Assembly (NCBI GenBank): GCA_031292525.1
Contig: JARLGY010000043.1
Span: 1 to 46,542 of the forward strand
Reading direction: 5' to 3'
Length of the DNA: 46,542 bases
Source of the DNA: Flavipsychrobacter sp.
GTDB taxonomy: Bacteria > Bacteroidota > Bacteroidia > Chitinophagales > Chitinophagaceae
The stretch's first letter is position 1. Every line of letters begins with the position of its first letter. A program made the translations under genes and the position numbers. Under the pieces are notes generated by a model that did no database searches, was not told where the DNA came from, and saw nothing but the letters and a program-made list of their open reading frames with translations. Below are positions 1 through 7,066 of the stretch, piece after piece.

Positions 1-1
1 C

Positions 2-130
2 GGTAAACTAGGCGGCCATCTTGGACGAAAATCTGATGGTCCACCGGGGCTTAAAACAGTCTGGTTAGGTTATCAAAAATTATGTCATGCAGTAGCGATT
101 TATGAACTTACAGTTTTGGGTAAGGATTAG
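2..130 (+). mobile_element. 3' end of an IS4-family transposase gene (partial, cut by window edge)
   Basis: The second reading frame is open from the left edge to a TAG at 128-130 and gives 42 residues. It contains GGHLGRKSDG followed by PG-x-KT-x-W-x-G, which resembles the conserved C-terminal tail of IS4-type DDE transposases. The DDE residues and the YREK region would lie to the left of the window and cannot be checked. Whether the complete element is intact is unknown. No terminal inverted repeat could be fixed, because the left end is missing; the right end of the element should lie somewhere between 131 and about 357. The family call rests on remembered motif similarity. Confidence 0.72.
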
Positions 131-171
131 TTGAAAAAAGGGAGTGGGTGTCCTATCCGGATTGATTAGGG

Positions 172-218
172 GCCACTGGTTTTTGCAGGCGATGAAGAAT
201 CGCTGCAAAAAAGGTGGC
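172..218. repeat. Large imperfect inverted repeat downstream of the transposase
   Basis: Bases 172-176 (GCCAC) pair with 214-218 (GTGGC). An inner arm at 180-193 (TTTTTGCAG, one bulged G, CGAT) pairs with 199-211 (ATCG, CTGCAAAAA), around a GAAGA loop at 194-198. The result is a long near-palindrome between the transposase stop and the glycosyltransferase. There is no T run after the outer stem, so it is not a textbook terminator. It may belong to the insertion-element end or be a structured RNA. Apart from this hairpin, nothing recognisable was seen between 131 and 357. Confidence 0.6.
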
Positions 219-357
219 TGAATATGGGTTCAGCTTTTCTTGAATTTATCTATACTCTTAAAGTATGCAGCAGTAACTTTTCAACTTAACAGATATGACT
301 TGTATGAACTATTACTGTAACTCTGTTTAGATGCTGAGACCGTAGCGGGTAAGAGTT

Positions 358-1524
358 ATGCAAACAGAGCATAGTATTAATTTCTTTGTGTTTCTTTACA
401 GCGTGTTTGTACAAATACTATTCGGGTTATTTCTGTTGGCTATATGTGTACAATGTAGCTATGTTTATTTTTTTTACCGGATATTCTTTTTAAAACGTCC
501 CAAAGTAAGGGTATCGTCGCAGGCGGTTTCTGTGATCATATGTGCCAGGAACGAGGCAGCTAACTTATTGTTTAATCTGCCTGTGGTATTGTCGCAGAGA
601 TACAGGAATGGCACGGGTAAGCCGATGTACGAGGTGATAGTAGTGAACGATGCCTCGACAGACGATACTGAAGATGTACTGAATGCATTGAAAATAAAAT
701 ACTCCCACCTTACTATAATAAATGTGAGTGCAGACACCTATCGGACACTACCGGGTAAAAAGTTTGCATTGAGCTACGGGGTGGCTGCTGCCAAACATAA
801 CTGGCTGCTGATGACGGATGCTGACTGCACCCCTGCGGGTGAGCACTGGCTGGCTGGCATGGTAGCGCCACTAATAAAGGGTAAAACAATAGCACTAGGG
901 TATGGTGCATACCGCAGAGCACCAGGATTACTGAACTCTTTTGTGCGGTGGGAGACAGCACATACTTTTTTGCAATATGCTACCTATGCCATGGCCGGTG
1001 TACCATATATGGGAGTGGGGCGAAACCTGGCCTGCACCAAGGACCGGCTGCTGAAGGCACAGGCATCGCCTATATGGGCCACACTGCCTAGCGGTGATGA
1101 TGATTTTTTGGTGCGTATAGGTGGGGGAAGAAAGAATACCGGGGTTGTAATACACCCGAAGGCATTTACCTATACAGATGCAAAGACCAACTTTGATGAA
1201 TGGGTGGGGCAGAAACAACGGCATTTATCGACAGGGAAATATTATAAGCCGCTATCCATAATACTGCTGGGATTTTATGCATGCTCGCACGCGCTGATGT
1301 GGCTGGCGTTTATAACCCTCTTATTTACGGGTTATGCAGAATGGGTATTGCTGTGTATGATAATAAGGTGTGCCATATACTGGCCGGTAATTGCCTACAC
1401 CACTGGGAGGCTGCGTGAGCAGAAATTGCTTACTTTGCTGCCGCTATTCGACTTTGTGTGGATGATCTATAACTTTGCGTTTGCCCCGTACGTGATCTGG
1501 AAAAATAAAAAACAGTGGAAATAA
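358..1524 (+). CDS. Membrane-anchored family 2 glycosyltransferase
   Basis: The 388-residue protein transfers a sugar from an activated donor at the inner membrane; donor and acceptor cannot be told from sequence. A membrane segment lies at about residues 12-42. The GT-A domain follows: VSVIICARNEA near 57-67, VNDAST near 97-102 and a DADC metal-binding motif near 153. A GQKQRHLSTGKYY stretch near 285 takes the place of the family's QxxRW motif. Two or three hydrophobic segments close the C-terminus. The stop lies inside rsmG (10-base overlap), so the two genes are probably translated from one message. Synthesis of an exopolysaccharide or glycolipid is the likely role, but no polysaccharide cluster surrounds it. 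Confidence 0.85.
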   Translation: MQTEHSINFFVFLYSVFVQILFGLFLLAICVQCSYVYFFYRIFFLKRPKVRVSSQAVSVIICARNEAANLLFNLPVVLSQRYRNGTGKPMYEVIVVNDASTDDTEDVLNALKIKYSHLTIINVSADTYRTLPGKKFALSYGVAAAKHNWLLMTDADCTPAGEHWLAGMVAPLIKGKTIALGYGAYRRAPGLLNSFVRWETAHTFLQYATYAMAGVPYMGVGRNLACTKDRLLKAQASPIWATLPSGDDDFLVRIGGGRKNTGVVIHPKAFTYTDAKTNFDEWVGQKQRHLSTGKYYKPLSIILLGFYACSHALMWLAFITLLFTGYAEWVLLCMIIRCAIYWPVIAYTTGRLREQKLLTLLPLFDFVWMIYNFAFAPYVIWKNKKQWK

Positions 1525-2147
1525 TATTAAAATACTTTGCCGATTTTTCGGCAACCCAGGTAGCGCAGTTTACCGCGCTTGAAGCTTTGTATAAAGATTG
1601 GAATGAGAAGATCAACGTGATATCGAGAAAGGATATAGACAGCCTGTATGAAAAACATGTGCTGCACTCGTTATCTATAGCTGCCATTTGCAACTTTAAA
1701 CCGGGTGCGCATGTGGTGGATATAGGAACAGGTGGAGGGTTTCCCGGGATTCCATTAGCTATATTTTTTCCAGAAGTGAACTTTTTACTAACTGATAGTA
1801 TAGGTAAAAAAATAAAGGTGGTGCAGGAAGTAGCCGATGGTGTGGGCTTGAAAAATGTAACCGCCATACACTCGAGAGTGGAGGAGATAAAGAACCGAAC
1901 ATTTGATTTTGCTGTATCAAGGGCGGTGGCACCGCTGGGCGACCTGTGGCGCTGGATACAACCCCTGCTACGAAAGGGGCATAAAAGCGAAGAACTGCGG
2001 AATGGACTGATATGCCTGAAAGGTGGAGACCTGAAACAGGAAATAAAAGAATCGGGGCTGGCCGATAAGACCGTAGCGTGGGATGTACACAGTATATTTC
2101 CGGAACCGTCTTTTGAGTCGAAGAATATTATTTATGTGCCGCTTTAG
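1515..2147 (+). CDS. rsmG: 16S rRNA (guanine-527-N7)-methyltransferase RsmG
   Basis: RsmG methylates G527 of 16S rRNA with S-adenosylmethionine; its loss gives low-level streptomycin resistance in many bacteria (family knowledge). The 210-residue length is normal. Visible features are YEKHVLHSL near residues 46-54, the SAM-binding loop VDIGTGGGFPGIPLA near 69-83, and the FDFAVSRAVAPL segment near 130. The start is GTG at 1515, giving MEIILKYF, a usual beginning for RsmG in this phylum, and no in-frame ATG precedes the conserved region. The gene overlaps the end of the glycosyltransferase by 10 bases, which points to translational coupling. The gidA/parAB neighbours seen in other phyla are absent. 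Confidence 0.95.
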   Translation: MEIILKYFADFSATQVAQFTALEALYKDWNEKINVISRKDIDSLYEKHVLHSLSIAAICNFKPGAHVVDIGTGGGFPGIPLAIFFPEVNFLLTDSIGKKIKVVQEVADGVGLKNVTAIHSRVEEIKNRTFDFAVSRAVAPLGDLWRWIQPLLRKGHKSEELRNGLICLKGGDLKQEIKESGLADKTVAWDVHSIFPEPSFESKNIIYVPL

Positions 2148-2230
2148 TGCATTCTTCTGTAAAAAGAATTCCTGATCAATTATGTGGAAATAGATTGTTT
2201 CTGCGTTTATAGAGTAGAAGCCTAAAATGT

Positions 2231-2803
2231 TTGAAGGTACCCAGCCCACATAGCCTAAGCGATGAAGAACTGCTGCAACTGCACCGGACCAGCAGCGATA
2301 ACTATTGGCTGGGGCAATTACTGCAACGTTATACTTTATTGCTGCTGGGTGTGGCCATGAAGTACCTAAAGGATAAGGAGCAGGCGCAGGATGCGGTGCA
2401 ACAGATATTCCTGAAAGCGCTTACCCAACTACCTGCGGGTGAGATACAGAACTTTAAGGGATGGCTGTATATACTGATGCGCAACCACTGCCTGCAATTG
2501 CTGCGGCATGCCGGTACAGTAAGGGCCGACCATTTGGAATATGTGCCTGATAGTATTGATGAACCAGATGATATACCGTGGAAGAATTACAGCGTTGAAG
2601 AGCTGAGTGCTGCGCTTGCAGATCTACAGCATGAGCAAAAGATCTGTATAGTACTGTTTTACCTGCAGCAGAAAAGCTATCAGCAGATAATGGAGCATAC
2701 AAGCTATACCTTTGCACAAGTAAAGAGTTATATACAAAATGGTAAAAGGAACCTGAAAGCCATATTGCTAAAAAAACACACCACAGGGCGGCCTAATGAG
2801 TGA
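2231..2803 (+). CDS. ECF-type RNA polymerase sigma factor
   Basis: This 190-residue sigma-70-family factor should direct RNA polymerase to a small regulon. Region 2 runs about residues 22-92 (LLQRY, YLKDKEQAQDAVQQIFLKAL, FKGWLYILMRNHCL), and region 4 about 125-180 with an LxxLxxEQKxCIVLFYLQQKSYQQI helix-turn-helix. The start appears to be TTG at 2231: an in-frame TAG sits at 2210-2212 and no ATG lies between it and the conserved LSDEELLQL. An ATG at 2227 is in another frame and soon stops. The stop overlaps the next gene by 8 bases, the usual coupling of an ECF sigma factor with its anti-sigma partner. The inducing signal is unknown. Confidence 0.9.
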   Translation: MKVPSPHSLSDEELLQLHRTSSDNYWLGQLLQRYTLLLLGVAMKYLKDKEQAQDAVQQIFLKALTQLPAGEIQNFKGWLYILMRNHCLQLLRHAGTVRADHLEYVPDSIDEPDDIPWKNYSVEELSAALADLQHEQKICIVLFYLQQKSYQQIMEHTSYTFAQVKSYIQNGKRNLKAILLKKHTTGRPNE

Positions 2804-3158
2804 ACTAAACGATATAGGACAACCCAATAGGGGCAACAGGAAGGATGGGCTGCCTGAAGAGCGGCTGATTGCCTACCTGGAAGGCAAACTAACGCCTGCC
2901 GAACAACACGAGGTGGAGCAATGGCTGGCTATGGAAGGGATGGAAGGGGATGCACTGGAAGGGCTGCAGAATATACCGGCTGTAGAGGCACGAACTACAG
3001 TAAACCGCCTAAACCATCAACTACAAAACACTATAAACTATAAGAAAAGAAAACGCAGGCAAATTGCTGATAACAAATGGGCCTGGATGGCCATTATTGT
3101 TATTCTGTTGTTGGCGGTACTTGGTTACCTGGTTATAAAGATTGCTGTAAAATTATAA
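2796..3158 (+). CDS. Small single-pass membrane protein, probable anti-sigma factor
   Basis: The 120-residue protein starts within the last codons of the sigma gene. Its N-terminus carries LIAYLEGKLTPAEQHEVEQWL and then DALEGLQ, the short helical motif that in this phylum precedes the membrane segment of sigma-linked membrane proteins. A basic stretch (KKRKRRQ) near residue 88 leads into one membrane helix at about 95-118, and the chain ends there. Homologues usually carry a long periplasmic part after the helix; this one has none, so it can bind the sigma factor on the cytoplasmic face but has no obvious sensor domain. Anti-sigma function is inferred from position and motif. Confidence 0.65.
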   Translation: MSELNDIGQPNRGNRKDGLPEERLIAYLEGKLTPAEQHEVEQWLAMEGMEGDALEGLQNIPAVEARTTVNRLNHQLQNTINYKKRKRRQIADNKWAWMAIIVILLLAVLGYLVIKIAVKL

Positions 3159-3164
3159 CCTTGG

Positions 3165-4313
3165 TTATCCTTGTGCAAAGGTGATTTGCCCATTCATTTC
3201 GAATACTAATGCAGTTCGAGGCCCCATGAAAAGCCAGTACAACTCGTGTATTTCCCCGTTTCTATAATCAATAATTTTTTCTGCGGGTCCGCCTACTACT
3301 TCTTTTGTTATGACGTTATATTTTTCGATATTTATCTTTTTCTTCAGTCCCAATATTGCATCTACAACATAATCGATTTGGGTTAAAGAGCTTATCGGGT
3401 AGGTAAGCGTATCGTATGTTATATTTTCTTTTTGCGCTACACTTTTATTAAATGTGGTTGTAACCCTTATTTTTTCTTTATCTACTGAAACGAGCAAGCT
3501 GTTGTATAAGGCTTTCCCATCAGAAAAGTGTAGGGTATAGATTTCGCCGGGATATAAATAGAACCCACTTTCTGCATAAGTGTTCATTACCTGGCGTTCC
3601 GCAAAATCGGTTCCTTGTTTAGTTATTTGCAGTACCCTGGCTGGGCAACTATCGCAATACAGTTGCTGAGGAATAATTTTCTTTGCACTGTTATCGCCAA
3701 CATTATACTGGTGAATAGATAACAGCAGTTCGGCCAGGCGATAATTGCTATCCAGTCTTTGCAGCACTTTGTGATCGCTTCCCAGATATCCCGATAAACC
3801 TTCGTAGTCAGGGTGTTTATCGCAAGCGCTCTTTATCCATATCACGTTATCATCACCTTTCTTTTTTACAGCAAATAAGTTAAAACTTGACCCTACCGGC
3901 GTACTGCACCTGGCGTTCGTCAGATCAAATTTATATAGGCTTATAGCTCCTGCTTCTATTTTCTGCATAAAGTATTTGCCTGGTGCAGGCAAACCACCAT
4001 CCACCTTTCCTTTTACAGCCACTGACTCGAAAAAAAAGTTGGTTTGTGCCGCTGTATAACCGTATCCTTTTAATTCTCCAGGTTCGTATGCGCCTTTTCC
4101 GGTAGCGTCGACCACAGCAACACCCTCTTGCCCGAAAAATTGTTTAGGGGGAGCACTTCTCGTTAAGGTGGGTCCCAAACCTTTTCTAACTATCGTTACC
4201 CTGACAGTATCTCCATTTAGCTTTATAATATAACCCTCATATTTATCGGCAAAACAATTATTAGGAAGAGCCAGGAAAGCTATAATCAGAAGATAAAGAT
4301 GATACTGTTTCAT
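3165..4313 (-). CDS. Secreted protein of unknown function
   Basis: The protein has 382 residues with a clear signal peptide (hydrophobic run LYLLIIAFLALP, cleavage probably near residue 22 after CFA). The mature start KYEGYIIKLNGDTVRVTIV is a beta-rich opening common in uncharacterised Bacteroidota exported proteins. I recognise no catalytic motif. A CDSCPAR motif near residue 215 and scattered cysteines (CSTP, SACDKH) suggest disulfides. It is transcribed convergently to the sigma/anti-sigma pair (6 bases between stops) and divergently from coaBC. A periplasmic or outer-membrane-associated role is likely; no function is assigned. Confidence 0.75.
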   Translation of the reverse strand: MKQYHLYLLIIAFLALPNNCFADKYEGYIIKLNGDTVRVTIVRKGLGPTLTRSAPPKQFFGQEGVAVVDATGKGAYEPGELKGYGYTAAQTNFFFESVAVKGKVDGGLPAPGKYFMQKIEAGAISLYKFDLTNARCSTPVGSSFNLFAVKKKGDDNVIWIKSACDKHPDYEGLSGYLGSDHKVLQRLDSNYRLAELLLSIHQYNVGDNSAKKIIPQQLYCDSCPARVLQITKQGTDFAERQVMNTYAESGFYLYPGEIYTLHFSDGKALYNSLLVSVDKEKIRVTTTFNKSVAQKENITYDTLTYPISSLTQIDYVVDAILGLKKKINIEKYNVITKEVVGGPAEKIIDYRNGEIHELYWLFMGPRTALVFEMNGQITFAQG

Positions 4314-4474
4314 GTAAAGCGTCTATAAAAACAAAAAATAAATTTATGAAGCAATAATATGCTTAAAAATCAATGTTTCCAGAATAGGTTGACGTATAGT
4401 TTACCTTTTGCAATGAAAATTATGACACCCCTAAAACACACCACAGCACCACTACTGCCCAATAAAAAGTAAAT

Positions 4475-4508
4475 TTGTGTCATAAATACGCCCACTGTGC
4501 TATTTTAG
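4475..4508 (+). promoter_or_regulatory. Candidate promoter for coaBC-porD-DUF4296 (TTG-N23-TATTTTAG)
   Basis: TTG at 4475-4477 is followed after 23 bases by TATTTTAG at 4501-4508, one mismatch from the Bacteroidota -7 consensus TAnnTTTG. The spacer is at the upper limit of the reported range. It would start transcription near 4512-4515, leaving a leader of about 30 bases before the ATG at 4544. Confidence 0.4.
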
Positions 4509-4543
4509 CGCAATAATTGGACGGAGACCACATAGACAGATAC

Positions 4544-5752
4544 ATGAGCCTGGCAGGTAAAAAAATAGTTTTAGCCGTAACTGGCAGCATAGCAGCCTAC
4601 AAAACGCCACAATTGGTGCGCCTGCTGATAAAAGCAGGGGCTGAAGTACGGGTGATCACTACCGCAGCTGCCGAAAGTTTTGTGAGCCCTCTGGCACTGG
4701 CTACGGTATCGAAACACCCGGTGCTGAATAGTGTGAGCGAGGGTGCAGCATGGAACAACCACGTGGAACTAGGCTTGTGGGCCGATGCGATGTTGGTGGC
4801 CCCGTGTAGTGCCAATACACTTGCCAAGCTGGCAAATGGCCTTTGCGACAACCTGCTATGTGCAGTGTACCTAAGTGCCCGATGCCCCATTTTTATAGCA
4901 CCTGCTATGGATGAGGATATGTGGCTGCATGCAACCACCCGCAATAATATTGGCAAACTGCGCAGCTATGGCAATCACCTGCTTTCTGTAGGTTATGGCG
5001 AACTGGCGAGCGGACTAACAGGAGAAGGCCGTATGGCAGAGCCAGAAGAGATAGTGCAGCAGCTTGATGGTTTTTTCAACCAAAAGAAAGCCTTGACAGG
5101 GGTAAAAGCGCTTGTGACTGCAGGCCCAACATATGAGCGCATAGACCCAGTGCGTTTTATAGGTAATTTCTCGAGTGGTAAGATGGGTATAGCTCTGGCG
5201 GAGACCTTGGGTGATATGGGGGCAGATGTAACCCTGGTATGTGGCCCATCGCACCTGGGTACACAGCACCCAAATGTTAAAACTATACATGTAATAAGCG
5301 CTGCGGAAATGTATGATGCCTGCATTAATGCTTTTCCGCAAACAGAAATAGCTATACTAGCAGCAGCTGTAGCTGACTATAGACCTCTTGAGATGGCGCC
5401 AGAGAAAATAAAAAAGACTGGAGAAACGTTAGATATACAACTTACGAAGACAAATGATATACTGGCGAGCCTGGGCAAAATGAAAAAAGAAGGGCAAATA
5501 CTGACAGGTTTTGCACTTGAAACGAATAATGAGCTGGAACACGCACTGCAAAAACTGCACAATAAAAATGCAGATATGATAGTGATGAACTCGCTAAAGG
5601 ACGAAGGTGCGGGATTTGGATTTGATACCAATAAAATAACTATCATAGATAATAACGGGCATACAGATACATTGCCGCTACAAAGTAAAACGGAAGCGGC
5701 CCGTGCTATTGTGAACCATATACTTGAACTAAGACATGTTGAGACTGTTTAA
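4544..5752 (+). CDS. coaBC: Bifunctional phosphopantothenoylcysteine decarboxylase / phosphopantothenate-cysteine ligase
   Basis: CoaBC carries out two coenzyme A steps: ligation of cysteine to 4'-phosphopantothenate, then FMN-dependent decarboxylation. The 402-residue length is normal. The decarboxylase half has the flavin motif VTGSIAAYKTP (about 13-23), His73 in NNHVELG, PCSANT (the PASANT motif) and APAMDEDMW. The ligase half starts near residue 190 with GPTYERIDPVRF and NFSSGKMG. I chose ATG at 4544 (MSLAGKKIVLAVTGS); an in-frame TTG at 4517 would add nine residues. Asp123 and Ser156 sit where E. coli Dfp has Asn125 and catalytic Cys158 (see findings). It overlaps porD by 17 bases and heads the operon. 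Confidence 0.95.
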   Translation: MSLAGKKIVLAVTGSIAAYKTPQLVRLLIKAGAEVRVITTAAAESFVSPLALATVSKHPVLNSVSEGAAWNNHVELGLWADAMLVAPCSANTLAKLANGLCDNLLCAVYLSARCPIFIAPAMDEDMWLHATTRNNIGKLRSYGNHLLSVGYGELASGLTGEGRMAEPEEIVQQLDGFFNQKKALTGVKALVTAGPTYERIDPVRFIGNFSSGKMGIALAETLGDMGADVTLVCGPSHLGTQHPNVKTIHVISAAEMYDACINAFPQTEIAILAAAVADYRPLEMAPEKIKKTGETLDIQLTKTNDILASLGKMKKEGQILTGFALETNNELEHALQKLHNKNADMIVMNSLKDEGAGFGFDTNKITIIDNNGHTDTLPLQSKTEAARAIVNHILELRHVETV

Positions 5753-6659
5753 CGTGATGATACTGTGCCTGCTGGTGCTAACCGGCAGGGCGCAGGAGCT
5801 GAATTGCAAAGTGACAGTGCTGCACGATAAGATATCGGCCGTGGACCCTGCTGTATTTACTTCTATGCAACGGGCCATAAGCGATTTTATGAACACCCAT
5901 AAATGGACCACAGACGATTTTGCCGTAAATGAAAAAATAGATGTAACCCTGCTGATCAACCTTACCGGAAAATCATCTGCAGATAATGATGCATATACTG
6001 CTACATTCAGCATACTGGCATCAAGACCAGTATTCAATTCGAGCTATGCCAGTCCGCTGGTAAACTATGTGGATAAAGACATACTTTTTAAGTTTTCTCA
6101 ATTTGTGCCATTGCAATTTGATGATAACAACGTATCTGGAACAGATGCCCTCTCGTCTAACCTCACAGCATTGCTTGCCTACTATTCTTACCTGATAATA
6201 GGATTGGACTACGACAGTTTTGCGCTGAATGGTGGAACTGTTTACTTAAAGAAGGCACAGAGCGTGGTGAGTAATGCGCCTGAACAAAGCAAGAACATAA
6301 CCGGCTGGAAATCTGTAGATGGTACGCACAATAGGTATTGGATCATAGATGAATTGTTGAATACCCGTTTCCAGGACATACGCAACTACTGGTATTCTAT
6401 GCACAGGGAAGGCTTGGATAATATGTACTCTAAACCTGCCGACTCCCGTGTGAAGGTGCTGGGTGGTTTGTATAAGATGTTTAACGTAAACAAAGAAAAT
6501 CCCAGTTCTGTGCTGGTGCAGTTCTTCTTTAATGCCAAGAGCGATGAACTGGCACGCGTGCTGGCGCAATTGCCTGCAAGTAATGACAGAGTACCCTATA
6601 TTACCATGTTATCGCAAATGGATGTACCCAACACAGCTAAATACAGCGCGCTCAAATAG
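5736..6659 (+). CDS. porD: Type IX secretion system protein PorD (DUF4835 family)
   Basis: The 307-residue exported protein has a signal peptide (LFNVMILCLLVLTGRAQ, mature from about residue 20, ELNCKVTV). Family features include INLTG near residue 70, SRPVFNSSYASPLVNYVDKD near 92-112, and LTALLAYYSYLIIGLDYDSFA near 145-165. DUF4835 proteins are annotated as PorD, needed for type IX secretion in Porphyromonas; the molecular role is poorly defined. Position after coaBC and before a DUF4296 lipoprotein is the order I remember in this phylum and supports the call. The start overlaps coaBC by 17 bases, so translation is probably coupled. Two likely type IX cargo proteins lie in the same window. 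Confidence 0.8.
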   Translation: MLRLFNVMILCLLVLTGRAQELNCKVTVLHDKISAVDPAVFTSMQRAISDFMNTHKWTTDDFAVNEKIDVTLLINLTGKSSADNDAYTATFSILASRPVFNSSYASPLVNYVDKDILFKFSQFVPLQFDDNNVSGTDALSSNLTALLAYYSYLIIGLDYDSFALNGGTVYLKKAQSVVSNAPEQSKNITGWKSVDGTHNRYWIIDELLNTRFQDIRNYWYSMHREGLDNMYSKPADSRVKVLGGLYKMFNVNKENPSSVLVQFFFNAKSDELARVLAQLPASNDRVPYITMLSQMDVPNTAKYSALK

Positions 6660-6666
6660 GGAAAGA

Positions 6667-6999
6667 ATGAACAAATACTCGGTTTTACTTATAGCCCTGC
6701 TGGTAATTGGCTGTAACACAACAAGCACATACCACCTGCCACAGGCTGAAATGACCAAAATGCTTGCAGACCTGCAATCGGCAGAGGTATATAGTACTAT
6801 GGTAAAGAAGGATTCAACATCGCGTGGGTTTGATAAGAATATGGATTCGCTTGCGGTGTACTACAAAGAGATATTTGCCCACTACAAAGTGACCCAACAG
6901 CAGTTTGATGAGAGTTTGACCTGGTATAAAGGCCATCCTGATGACCTGGACACTATGTACTCCAAGATAATAACAAACATGGATAAGTACAATAAATAA
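6667..6999 (+). CDS. DUF4296 lipoprotein
   Basis: The 110-residue protein begins at ATG 6667, eight bases after the porD stop. A longer frame reaches upstream but would run inside porD and remove the signal peptide. The lipobox is LLVIGC, with the lipidated Cys at about residue 16. The DUF4296 pattern is clear: LPQAEMTKMLADLQSAEVY near 24-42, YYKEIFAHYKVTQQQFDESLTWYKGHPDDLDTMY near 66-99. The fold is small and helical. Function is unknown; the conserved position beside porD suggests a link to envelope assembly or secretion, which is inference. Confidence 0.88.
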   Translation: MNKYSVLLIALLVIGCNTTSTYHLPQAEMTKMLADLQSAEVYSTMVKKDSTSRGFDKNMDSLAVYYKEIFAHYKVTQQQFDESLTWYKGHPDDLDTMYSKIITNMDKYNK

Positions 7000-7066
7000 C
7001 TACAAGATCTGTTACTATTTGCGGGTAAATTTTCATCAACGTCACTTAATATATTATTTTAGCCCT

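Noticed and set aside
2151-2169. ATTCTT/AAGAAT hairpin after rsmG as a terminator
   Set aside because: A six-pair AT-rich stem without a T run; too weak to claim.
6532-6666. Upstream extension of the DUF4296 reading frame into porD
   Set aside because: It would overlap porD by more than 120 bases and remove the lipoprotein signal; ATG 6667 gives a correct lipobox.
7019-7066. Longer N-terminus for the M1 peptidase
   Set aside because: The sequence from ATG 7067 is a proper signal peptide; the extra residues would place charged and aromatic residues ahead of it.
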